Shown: positions 24,792 to 32,654 of the stretch, piece after piece
Layout of the letters: the number at the start of each line of letters is the position of its first letter
Position numbering within the stretch: position 1 is the stretch's first letter
Origin: UBA4582 sp047630175
Lineage (GTDB): Bacteria > Pseudomonadota > Gammaproteobacteria > Pseudomonadales > Azotimanducaceae
Assembly: GCA_047630175.1 (NCBI GenBank)
Contig: JBLHVI010000019.1
Coordinates: forward strand, 1-46,942
DNA: 46,942 bases
Reading direction: 5' to 3'
The notes under the pieces: generated by a model
What the model saw: the letters and a program-made list of their open reading frames with translations, nothing else
Told to the model about the DNA's origin: nothing
The model's database searches: none
Translations under genes and position numbers: made by a program

Positions 24792-26654
24792 TTAGTAGGT
24801 GACCTCGCCGAGAATAGTCATGTTCGATGCGGCCGGTTGCCACTTGTTGTCGTTGGCTTGTAATCCGTAGCTGGAGCCATTTTGTAAGTGAAACGGCTGG
24901 TTGTCGATGAACTGATTATTCTCGAATATCGGCTGTGCCTGCCCCGAAACCAACACACCGCTGGCCTTCGCACCACTTATAACGCTATTACGGATAACCG
25001 GCCGCGCCGCACCTTCAATGCTCATGGCATTGAAGGCGTTTTCGGTAAACTTGCTGTCAGCAATGAGAGGACTGCCTGCAGTTATCTTAACGGCAACACC
25101 AGCACCCGTAACATTCAACCCTTGAATGCTAATGCTTTGGTTACTGTGCAAGGCTAGAAAGCCAGCGAAACCCTGATCGGCAATGTCATCAACGGTCACG
25201 GGCTGTTGGTCTGTGCCAAAAACATGCAATTCGCCCATAACGGCGAGGGAGGCGCGAGGGCTCACTCTAATCTCAACCCCCGGGGCGATCAGGAGCACGC
25301 CATCAGTCGCGACGCGGCTCGGGTTGCGCAAATAATAAGGGTTACCGGCAGGACTCATCTTGTAGATGCCAGAGATGACAGCTGGGAAGGCGCTGCCTAT
25401 CAATGTCGCATCTCCATAGCGGTTATCCGGTGCGGCTAGCGCAGCCAAACGCTGGGACAGACCGACATTGCCAGCCCTATCGACTGCCGCGATGCTCAAG
25501 TAACGGGTAGTGAAATTCGTGCTAGAGGTTATCAGGTAGTCAGAATTAGTCGTTTCCCAAAACTCGTCAGGAGACCCGGTTTCTGACGCCGCACTGGTAA
25601 TCTTGTACAGGGTAATATCTCTATCAGCAGGCGCAGTCCAGTCGAGATAAATCTCACCGTCCCGAGGCTCGGCACGCAACTGGCTAACAACCGCGGGCGC
25701 TGTGTTATCGATGTTCACTAAACCGTAGGGCGATACCCACTGACTGGTCTGACCATAGCTATCTTGCAGCTTGCCGGTGACGGCAATATTCTCCAGATTT
25801 AGATTATTAGCGAGCACGACACTGGCAACATATTGGCCTGCCTCAACCTCTACCAAATCAATGACGCCCAGACCGTCAATCACCGCAACCGCTTTCATGC
25901 CAGGCGCGCCTTCCAAGCCAATTTCTAACTTGTCTCCATATTTCAGGTACTGATTGACGCCAGAATGGACGACGTTCGTAATGCGTGGACGGGCACGCTG
26001 AGCCAAACTCTCTGGCTCTGGCAAGTCTTCTGCCAGAGCGCGCCCTAAGTCGTCCGCCGCACGATATAAGTTCAAATCCCCATAGACATGTTGTGCGGCG
26101 ACCAAGGCATTCATAATAAGCCCAACGGGACTCAGCGAAATACCGCCAGAATGACTCCGTTTGACATCTTTAACCTCCCAAACAGTCTCTCCTGCACCAT
26201 TCACCAAGCGCATTTCAACGCCCACCGCCACCTGTGAATAGGTACCGGCAAAGGTCTTATCGTAATGGCTGACTTCACCATAAATGAGCCCGTCAACGCC
26301 GAGTATGGCCATCAATTCGGCGGGGGTTTTTTGTGCGACGAGGGCAGGCGTATCTAAGCCTGCTAAAGCAAGTTGGTTGTCAATGTCCTGCAGATGCAGC
26401 ATGCGGTAGTTCTTGGGTGAGAAGTGGTTAAACAAAGTCCGGCGTACAACTGTATATGCAAACTCGCTGCCTGAATTATTCTTGAAAGGCAGCACCGCAA
26501 CCGTTGTCGGCAGATACGCAGCCATATCCAATTTCTGGTTCGAACTACCGGTCTTTATCGCTGGAAGTACGGCAATAGTATCCGTAGTTGATACCGCACA
26601 ACCGGTTAGACACGCAAACAGAACAAGCAGCAGAATATTATTTTTAGGGCTCAC
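24792..26654 (-). CDS. GNA1162/DUF799-type lipoprotein fused to a beta-helix
   Basis: A 620-residue lipoprotein. The GTG at 26654 with AAGGAG 6 nt upstream gives MSPKNNILLLVLFACLTGC, with C19 in the lipobox; an ATG at 26702 lies inside the mce gene. The N-terminal domain (about 40-215) has VAVLPFKNNSGSEFAYTVVR, ILGVDGLIYGEVSHYDKTF and SPVGLIMNALVAAQHVYGD, as in GNA1162/DUF799. A linker (about 225-400) resembles Ig or FnIII modules (WTAPADRDITLYKI). The C-terminal part (about 430-620) has right-handed beta-helix repeats such as NVTGAGVAVKITAGSPLIAD and SGVLVSGQAQPIFENNQFID. GNA1162 proteins are outer-membrane lipoproteins; the beta-helix extension is unusual. It starts 10 nt after the mce stop. 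Confidence 0.85.
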   Translation of the reverse strand: MSPKNNILLLVLFACLTGCAVSTTDTIAVLPAIKTGSSNQKLDMAAYLPTTVAVLPFKNNSGSEFAYTVVRRTLFNHFSPKNYRMLHLQDIDNQLALAGLDTPALVAQKTPAELMAILGVDGLIYGEVSHYDKTFAGTYSQVAVGVEMRLVNGAGETVWEVKDVKRSHSGGISLSPVGLIMNALVAAQHVYGDLNLYRAADDLGRALAEDLPEPESLAQRARPRITNVVHSGVNQYLKYGDKLEIGLEGAPGMKAVAVIDGLGVIDLVEVEAGQYVASVVLANNLNLENIAVTGKLQDSYGQTSQWVSPYGLVNIDNTAPAVVSQLRAEPRDGEIYLDWTAPADRDITLYKITSAASETGSPDEFWETTNSDYLITSSTNFTTRYLSIAAVDRAGNVGLSQRLAALAAPDNRYGDATLIGSAFPAVISGIYKMSPAGNPYYLRNPSRVATDGVLLIAPGVEIRVSPRASLAVMGELHVFGTDQQPVTVDDIADQGFAGFLALHSNQSISIQGLNVTGAGVAVKITAGSPLIADSKFTENAFNAMSIEGAARPVIRNSVISGAKASGVLVSGQAQPIFENNQFIDNQPFHLQNGSSYGLQANDNKWQPAASNMTILGEVTY

Positions 26655-26664
26655 CAGTAACTCC

Positions 26665-27723
26665 TTACTTAGTAACATTGGGGTCAGTAATAAAGGTATC
26701 ATTAATCGCGGGATCAGTCACAGGCAACATGTCATAAACAATATCATCATGGGGATGAGCAGAGAATACCGGCGGCGCTGTCGCTTGTGTCCCACCACCT
26801 AGTAGCCATGACTGGCTGACTTGGTCGGTCAACCGAGTGATGCTCTGCAGAGCGACATCTGTCGTTAATAGAACGGTCGGCAACTGCTGCATCACCGGGC
26901 CAGTGGCGCGCATCAACTCACTGGTTTCAGCCAGCGTCGTTGTCGCTTGAGTTGTCAGTCGCGCAATATTTTCGAGGCTCACCTGCAGATTGGTATCTGT
27001 CGAACGAATAACCTTATCGACGCCTATTAAGGTCACCTCTAGGGTGCCCAAGCTCTTGTCGACCGATTTAACCATGCCTGGGAAACTCTGGCTTACTTGA
27101 GCCAAACTTTGGGTGACTGTTTCCAGGTTATCAAGGCTCCGATAGATCTTCTCTTGATTACCATTAATACCGACCGTGATCGCCTGCACATTAGCAACGA
27201 TATCTGTGACTTGCTGGGTGAGCTTAACCAGATCGAGCTCTTCGAGCAGCGCGGTAATCCCTTGGGGAACATCTGTTGGAATGTGCGCGTTCTTGTCTAG
27301 CGGCGCCAGATCAGCGGGGCCGGGTGTAAGAATCAAACCGCTACCCGTTAATATCGTGTTGACACCAATATTCGTATCCACGGCAAGTCGGCTGCCTTCG
27401 GTGTAAAAGTCTACATAATCCTGCGATAGCGCCATGTCAACCCTAACCATTCCTGTGGGCGTGATCGCCACCGCAACAACATGACCTACAACAACGCCAC
27501 GCAACGAGACACTCGCCTCAGGCGCAATACCATAGGTCTGGTCCAATTCAGTATAGAAAACTAGACTCTCATCGGCCGCTAGCTTGTTGATTGCTGGTAG
27601 CAAAAAACCCATTAAAAACAGCAGCACCGCGCCAATGACAAACAGCCCGACAATACGATCTTTACTCGCCACTTCGAACGGCGCATAAGCTGAGGTTTTT
27701 GTTTGCTCCATATTACCTGCCAT
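26665..27723 (-). CDS. MCE (MlaD-type) lipid-transport protein
   Basis: A 352-residue single-MCE-domain protein. One membrane anchor lies near residues 26-48 (VGLFVIGAVLLFLMGFLLPA). The MCE domain (about 55-140) shows LDQTYGIAPEASVSLRGVVV and TGMVRVDMAL. A long helical C-terminal region with repeated valine, leucine and threonine follows to about 300, typical of MCE proteins that form a hexameric channel. In Mla-like systems the MCE protein sits on the MlaE permease in the inner membrane and hands lipids across the periplasm. It is directly after the ATPase-like gene (3-nt gap), in the usual permease-ATPase-MCE order. Confidence 0.92.
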   Translation of the reverse strand: MAGNMEQTKTSAYAPFEVASKDRIVGLFVIGAVLLFLMGFLLPAINKLAADESLVFYTELDQTYGIAPEASVSLRGVVVGHVVAVAITPTGMVRVDMALSQDYVDFYTEGSRLAVDTNIGVNTILTGSGLILTPGPADLAPLDKNAHIPTDVPQGITALLEELDLVKLTQQVTDIVANVQAITVGINGNQEKIYRSLDNLETVTQSLAQVSQSFPGMVKSVDKSLGTLEVTLIGVDKVIRSTDTNLQVSLENIARLTTQATTTLAETSELMRATGPVMQQLPTVLLTTDVALQSITRLTDQVSQSWLLGGGTQATAPPVFSAHPHDDIVYDMLPVTDPAINDTFITDPNVTK

Positions 27724-27726
27724 GTT

Positions 27727-28407
27727 TTATCCTAAATCCTCTCGGCTTTCCGCCACGAGGTCGTGATTTTCTATCTTATAGATTCGGTCAGCCTGCGCCA
27801 GTATTACCTCACTGGATGTGGTGGTGATGATTGCCATCGGGTGCTCGCGCTGGTGTTCTCGCAAGTGCAGCATCGTTGATGACAAATACGCTTCTGACAT
27901 GCCACCTTCGAGCTCGTCAATCAGCAACAGTGTTGGACGAGTGACCAGGGCGCGCGCCAGATTAATCATGCGGGTCTGGACATCGTTAAGTTCGTGGGTT
28001 CGCATAGCCAACAGATCTCGACTGATACCCAGCAGATCACACACCTGTTCTACAGCATCAAGTATGTCTGCAGCGTTCATCGTGGTATGAAATTGCAGCG
28101 GCAGGCATATATTCTGCCTAATGTTGTAGATGCTCAACAGACCGTGATCTTCGTACACATACCCTAATTTAAAATATAGGCTCGCCGGCGGTGACTTAAG
28201 CAAATTAAAGCCCTCAAATAAGACCTCACCCGCTACGCCATTCAACAGTCCAGCCACGCCTTTTAGAAAACTGGTGCCACCATCAAGCACCTGTGAATGA
28301 ATCGCCACCAGCTCATCATCAGCCACTGACAAATTGACCGAATCGAAAAGCAAACGATCAGGATATTCAATATGGAAATCGCGAATCTCGACACTAATAA
28401 CAGCCAC
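27727..28407 (-). CDS. degenerate ABC ATPase homologue (MlaF position)
   Basis: A 226-residue ABC nucleotide-binding-domain homologue in the MlaF slot, starting with GTG directly after the permease stop. The fold is recognisable: FDSVNLSVADDELVAIHSQV, a Walker B with LLLIDE at 160-165 and NLARALVTRPTLLLIDELEG. The Walker A segment, expected as GxxGxGKS/T, reads VLDGGTSFLK at 40-49 with no lysine. The signature LSGGQ is ELNDVQ at 139-144, the Q-loop glutamine appears to be Glu or absent (YVYEDHG), and the H-loop histidine is replaced (ITTTSSEV). It probably cannot hydrolyse ATP in the usual way, yet the frame is intact. It may be a structural subunit or bind nucleotide only. Confidence 0.88.
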   Translation of the reverse strand: MAVISVEIRDFHIEYPDRLLFDSVNLSVADDELVAIHSQVLDGGTSFLKGVAGLLNGVAGEVLFEGFNLLKSPPASLYFKLGYVYEDHGLLSIYNIRQNICLPLQFHTTMNAADILDAVEQVCDLLGISRDLLAMRTHELNDVQTRMINLARALVTRPTLLLIDELEGGMSEAYLSSTMLHLREHQREHPMAIITTTSSEVILAQADRIYKIENHDLVAESREDLG

Positions 28408-29313
28408 CTATTGGGTATAAGCGAGCAAAGAAAGGACAACATTTAGCAGGAAAAAAATCATCAGCTGAACCGTCGTCGAACTGGAAATAGCCGTCGAAAT
28501 GTCATCAAAGCTGGAGGTTGCTCGAGCGCCGTAGTGAATCGATACAACACCTATCATCATGCCACCCAGAATCGCCTTGACCGAGTTAATGGCTATCTCA
28601 TTGAGGCTAATTTGATTAAGAATATTGACGAGGAACTCAAGAAAATTAAGACTAGGATCAGAAAATAAAATAAATACGTAGGCAGACAACAGGCAGACGA
28701 AATTAAAATAAACGAACATCAAGAACAAAGAGATCGGAAACGCAAAAAATACCGGCAGCAGAAACATGAACACCGGATTGATACCCAGGCCCCGTAATAC
28801 CTGAAACTCGCGGGTCATTCGCAGGTAACCAATTTCCGAGGTAATCGCGGTAGCTGAGCGGGCGATTAGGATAATGCCCGAAATCAGCGGACCCAATTCA
28901 CGGAAAATAATGACAACAAACAGATAACTATACTGAGTACTGAGAACCTGTCGGGGCACATACTCAAACAGCCGCGACATGAGTAGCCCACCGATAAAGA
29001 TCGCGATAGCGCCGTTAATATACAGCGCCTTTACACCCGTGTTGTAAAGCTGACGAATAAACAGACTGAAGAAAATTTTTCGCCGCTGGGGTTCAAGGAT
29101 GTCAATACTGGCCGCCAGTGCGACAGAGATCAACCCGATGATGTCCATGAGTCCGCGGGTTATGTCTGCAGGTTTACGACCGATATACTCAATAAGTGTC
29201 CAGACCAAGTGTCTCTGCGTGGCATCACCTGACGCAGAGGCGTCCGGCACTCGCATATGATCAGGTTCGGATTCATCGTTACGCGCGCTCAACGCTAGAG
29301 CCTCATTAGCCAA
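28408..29313 (-). CDS. MlaE-type permease
   Basis: A 301-residue ABC permease of the MlaE family. The first 80 residues are soluble and amphipathic. Five or so membrane helices follow: IGLISVALAASI, GVKALYINGAIAIFIGGLLM, VLSTQYSYLFVVIIFRELG, a very hydrophobic pair (FMFLLPVFFAFPISLFLMFV and NFVCLLSAYVFILF), and a C-terminal segment ending in FFLLNVVLSLLAY. The family motif FRELGPLISGIILIARSATA and TSEIGYLRMTREFQVLRGLG are clear. The conserved loop that contacts the ATPase is intact, so docking of an NBD is expected even though the encoded NBD looks inactive. It starts with TTG, overlapping the TPR lipoprotein gene by 19 nt. Confidence 0.92.
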   Translation of the reverse strand: MANEALALSARNDESEPDHMRVPDASASGDATQRHLVWTLIEYIGRKPADITRGLMDIIGLISVALAASIDILEPQRRKIFFSLFIRQLYNTGVKALYINGAIAIFIGGLLMSRLFEYVPRQVLSTQYSYLFVVIIFRELGPLISGIILIARSATAITSEIGYLRMTREFQVLRGLGINPVFMFLLPVFFAFPISLFLMFVYFNFVCLLSAYVFILFSDPSLNFLEFLVNILNQISLNEIAINSVKAILGGMMIGVVSIHYGARATSSFDDISTAISSSTTVQLMIFFLLNVVLSLLAYTQ

Positions 29314-30095
29314 GCATCTACCTGCCCGGCACGGTCAGTATCACCAGCGGCACTGAGGGCACTAACGGCCCGTTCAGCATATGCCTTTGCAGCTGTAAAT
29401 TGGTTATTGACAACGGCTAGTTTCGCCAACCTTACCAAAACATCGGCAATACCTCGCGCGTCCTGCACCTGCTGGTAATATGCGAGTGCCTGCTCGTAGG
29501 CGACCGAGGATTGCGCTGAAACAGCAAATCGATAATAAACAAATGCCCGCGAGTCTGGTTGATCCACAAGACCCGCTTCCATCAGGGCCATCGCTTCATC
29601 GGACCGGCCAAGATAGGTCAGCGCAACAGCGCGTTCCAAGTCGTTAGTCGCCAATGCTAACGCTTGCTGATAAGCGGTCCCCCGAGGTTCGACATGACCT
29701 TGCATAATGGCATTTGCGTAAGCCACCGTTGCTTTTGGTAAGCGTTTGCCGAGTTGCTGCATCTCAGCTGTATGGCTCGCGAGCGCCTCGGCATCATGTT
29801 GAGCCAGTGCATGCTGCGCTGAAAAATTAGCAATGCGCCACTGACCGGCCGGGTCATCTAGACGCTGAAAATGCGCCCTAGCCAGTTGCAGACTTTGGTG
29901 TAGCTGCGCATGACTCGCAACTGTTGCTGGGCTACCGGCGTAAGCCTGTAGTGAATTATTGGCATTTTGCTCCAACGGATGAAGTGGTGTGCTGACGTTA
30001 GGCTGACTACTGCAGCCCTGCATCGCAACAACAAAGGCCAGCATACCGACAATTTCCTTCAGCTTGCTCACGGTATGGCTTTTATTCTGTGTCAT
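29295..30095 (-). CDS. TPR-repeat lipoprotein
   Basis: A 266-residue protein with a lipoprotein-type signal ending in VVAMQGCSS (lipid-bearing Cys near residue 28). The rest is helical, with tetratricopeptide-like repeats: ALALATNDLERAVALTYLGR, RFAVSAQSSVAYEQALAYYQ, VLVRLAKLAVVNNQFTAAKA and YAERAVSALSAAGDTDRAGQ. It would be anchored at the periplasmic face of a membrane as a protein-interaction scaffold. It overlaps the preceding TPR gene by 14 nt and the permease by 19 nt, so it is coupled to the transporter genes. The lipobox has Met at -3, less common but tolerated. No enzymatic function is suggested. Confidence 0.85.
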   Translation of the reverse strand: MTQNKSHTVSKLKEIVGMLAFVVAMQGCSSQPNVSTPLHPLEQNANNSLQAYAGSPATVASHAQLHQSLQLARAHFQRLDDPAGQWRIANFSAQHALAQHDAEALASHTAEMQQLGKRLPKATVAYANAIMQGHVEPRGTAYQQALALATNDLERAVALTYLGRSDEAMALMEAGLVDQPDSRAFVYYRFAVSAQSSVAYEQALAYYQQVQDARGIADVLVRLAKLAVVNNQFTAAKAYAERAVSALSAAGDTDRAGQVDAWLMRL

Positions 30096-31086
30096 GCAAC
30101 TTCTCGTTTTCTCGCTTTAAGATCCGCAATAGTGTGGGCAGGCGCTCTAGCGTATTAACGTATTTGTTAAGGATATTCTGCGCCTCAGGATAAGTTTTCT
30201 GTGCCAACATAAAGCGAAAATTAGCACGCAACGGCACAAAGTTTTCTTCGTCTAGAAGACCTTCGATTAGATCAGTAAAGTCATCATAGTTGCCTAGCTC
30301 AAAAGCCTTGCGTGCGCGCACTAGCTTTAAACGTAAAGCAACCGGGGAGAGCAGTGAGCTAGTGAGAAAAGCTGCAAACAAGGCAAGGAACGTGACAATG
30401 AAATCACCAACTTTATCCTTGGCGATACTAATCCATTCAGCCATTTCCTCACTGGTCTGGGCCTCAGCGGTCGCCCTAATTTCCTCAATCAGTTTACGCG
30501 CTTCAACATTCTTGGGATTGAGCTGCAATGCTGTGCGCAAGGCGAGTTCTGCTTCATCGAGTTGCAAAGCTTCGAGCAGAGCGCGCCCATAAGCAGTGTA
30601 AAGCAGTTCATCGTCAGGAAACTTTTGCAGCGCCAAGCGCGCTACGGCAATGGCCGTGGCATAATTTCCAGCGTCGGTTTCTTTTTGTAAAACAACAACG
30701 GCCATATTCTTGTTGACAGTGAATTTCTCAAAGCGTTGCCTGACTTTAGCTAGCAGTACCTCCAGTCGAGGGTTTTCGTTAATCGCCAATGATCGTTGCA
30801 GCAGTAACGCTGCTTCACCGAAATTATTGAGCTGATATTGCACTGTGGCCTGTAAGCCAAGCAGTTGCGGGTTGTTCTCAAACTGTAACGTGTTAGCTTG
30901 TAAAAGCTTCAGCGCAGCGTCATAACTACCGGCGTCGATCAGCGCCCGTGCCTCCTCTGCTAGCGCTGCCTCGCCCTGTATTTGTGCGGCAAATGCAAGA
31001 TTGTTTGGCAACAGCACAAGGCTCACCAGCAACGCCAGTAGTTTCAAACGGTTCACCACGTTAAATTGCCACGACGATGAGCACAC
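30082..31086 (-). CDS. exported TPR protein with internal membrane segment
   Basis: A 334-residue protein with a signal sequence (LKLLALLVSLVLLPNNLAFA). A TPR array follows (about 40-205), with SYDAALKLLQANTLQFENNP, NFGEAALLLQRSLAINENP, TAYGRALLEALQLDEAELAL and RTALQLNPKNVEARKLI. A membrane segment is near 228-250 (VGDFIVTFLALFAAFLTSSL), and a C-terminal helical domain contains KAFELGNYDDFTDLIEGLLD. It may be an inner-membrane protein with a periplasmic TPR part that recruits partners. It starts with GTG and overlaps the LPP20 gene by 26 nt; in-frame GTGs at 31056-31059 are alternative starts. Confidence 0.82.
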   Translation of the reverse strand: MCSSSWQFNVVNRLKLLALLVSLVLLPNNLAFAAQIQGEAALAEEARALIDAGSYDAALKLLQANTLQFENNPQLLGLQATVQYQLNNFGEAALLLQRSLAINENPRLEVLLAKVRQRFEKFTVNKNMAVVVLQKETDAGNYATAIAVARLALQKFPDDELLYTAYGRALLEALQLDEAELALRTALQLNPKNVEARKLIEEIRATAEAQTSEEMAEWISIAKDKVGDFIVTFLALFAAFLTSSLLSPVALRLKLVRARKAFELGNYDDFTDLIEGLLDEENFVPLRANFRFMLAQKTYPEAQNILNKYVNTLERLPTLLRILKRENEKLHDTE

Positions 31087-32188
31087 CAGCCTTGTTCATG
31101 GCCTCTAGCGTACTTGCGCTTTGTTTCACCCGCGCTGCATCACTCGTGTTAATGATCAAATCAGAGGCTAGGTTTTTATAGGTCGATATTGCCTTGATGA
31201 TAAAGGGGGTGGTTGCCACTCGGTGATTACGCACGGCATCATTAAGGTCGAAATCATAAGTGACGCCACGTTTATTGATAATGTCGTCGTAGGAAGTGTT
31301 ATCACTGGGGTACAAGATATTGCCATCCTGATCTCGTATCTTTGGCACCGTCGCCAGCTCAAAATTAGGCACTGTACTCGCATCAATCAATAGGCCAGAA
31401 AACTGGCTGTTAGTCTCATAGTTCTGGATCGCCGTAATCAAAGCCGCATCGATATCACGAGGCGATGACTGCCGCATCCATTCCAGCAACTTTCGATAAG
31501 CGCGTGCCTCATTGTCGTCGCGAACCACCAGCGCTGGCGCTGCATTGGCCGGAGGAATCAACAGGGCCAGCAAGTTTTTCCCCATTTGCTCAACACGTTC
31601 TAAGCCTTGCGCCCGCCGGGCGCGCTGTGTGCTAGGTGACACTATTTGATATTGGCTTAAATGGGCAGCTGGCACCGCCTGATCTGACTGCCAGAGGGTT
31701 TGCTCCGACGATTGCTCCTGAGCTGATTCCTCAGGAAGCGCTCTGGGTAGGACGGTTTGCAAGAACCTGCCGGCTATGGGCATTGCCATAGTCACTGTTG
31801 CAACATCGTTATGGTAGTGCCGCTTGGTGACTTGCGCGCCCTTGATGATGCCCGCAACGCGTGTGGCAACTTCACGACTTTCTTGCATGGCTTGGTTTGT
31901 TGTCAGCACAGAGGTAATACGCACTCCCTGAGTCATTTCCAACAGGTTGCGTTGTGCATCAACCACAGCCGCTCGTTCTGATAAAATGCGCTTCTGGGCA
32001 GGGGAGGTATCAGACCGTGCTGTGCCATAACCAACGGCATACACAACACCTTGGCTCCAGTTGATACTACCTGTTCCCACCTCTCGAATGACTTCATCTG
32101 CGTTGGCAAGACCCATCGCGCTACACAACACCAGCATCATAAGATACACAGGGTAGTGGATAAGACGTAAATTCTGTCGCGGTTTCAT
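31061..32188 (-). CDS. exported LPP20-like domain protein (copy A), first operon gene
   Basis: A 375-residue exported protein. The ATG at 32188 follows GGAG and gives a signal peptide ending in MGLANADE; upstream residues in the open frame lack this logic. The LPP20-like domain (about 40-160) has IREVGTGSINWSQGVVYAVG, SERAAVVDAQRNLLEMTQGV and a sheet ending in MAMPIAGRFLQTV. The C-terminal half includes SGLLIDASTVPNFELATVPK and ILYPSDNTSYDDIINKRGVT, parallel to copy B at 23769-24764 (LVLDARGSNFIPSMTPKIR and VLYPNNMHQAERRERG). The two share domain order and bracket the operon. It is the promoter-proximal gene, divergent from the caspase-like gene across a 466-bp gap. Confidence 0.85.
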   Translation of the reverse strand: MKPRQNLRLIHYPVYLMMLVLCSAMGLANADEVIREVGTGSINWSQGVVYAVGYGTARSDTSPAQKRILSERAAVVDAQRNLLEMTQGVRITSVLTTNQAMQESREVATRVAGIIKGAQVTKRHYHNDVATVTMAMPIAGRFLQTVLPRALPEESAQEQSSEQTLWQSDQAVPAAHLSQYQIVSPSTQRARRAQGLERVEQMGKNLLALLIPPANAAPALVVRDDNEARAYRKLLEWMRQSSPRDIDAALITAIQNYETNSQFSGLLIDASTVPNFELATVPKIRDQDGNILYPSDNTSYDDIINKRGVTYDFDLNDAVRNHRVATTPFIIKAISTYKNLASDLIINTSDAARVKQSASTLEAMNKAGVLIVVAI

Positions 32189-32654
32189 AAACTGGCTCCG
32201 GGAGCGGACATGTAAACAAAGACGCTTGGCGTCAGCTTCTGCGGTTCGTTTTGCAAATCGAGCTACGTTAATCATGCCCTGATTCAATGGCGTTTGCCGG
32301 ATATTTTAATCGTTATTATCACAAGGGCAGAATTTAAACCGCATTCAAACCCCCTCAATTAATTTCTACAGCCTACCTTGCCTCTTCAGTTGCGAATGAC
32401 CCAACGGTCTATCGCGCGCTAGAGTGTAAACTATCCACGTCTTAGGCTCTATTGCCACGTGATAAGGTTGCAGCCATAGATAGTGAGCGAGTCAGCTTTT
32501 TCAAGCCACCCGATTGATTGACCCGCAGTGGGGGAAGGTGGCAAACTGATAACGTAAAAGGATAGACGATAATTTGACGACACGACTTTAGCTACACCGC
32601 ATAGGTAGGCCAAGGGAATTGCGACAACCACTTGAGTGTCAAACACGGTTTTTT
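32189..32654. promoter_or_regulatory. divergent intergenic region, operon and caspase-like gene
   Basis: The operon reads left and the caspase-like gene reads right from this 466-bp interval, so it should hold both promoters. It is AT-rich near 32300-32360. I do not see a convincing operator or paired -35/-10 boxes that I would assign with confidence; the location is inferred from gene orientation. Confidence 0.5.

Noticed and set aside
32449..32646. 65-codon minus-strand frame between the LPP20 operon and caspase-like gene
   Set aside because: It lies in the divergent promoter interval and has no supporting start site or homology.
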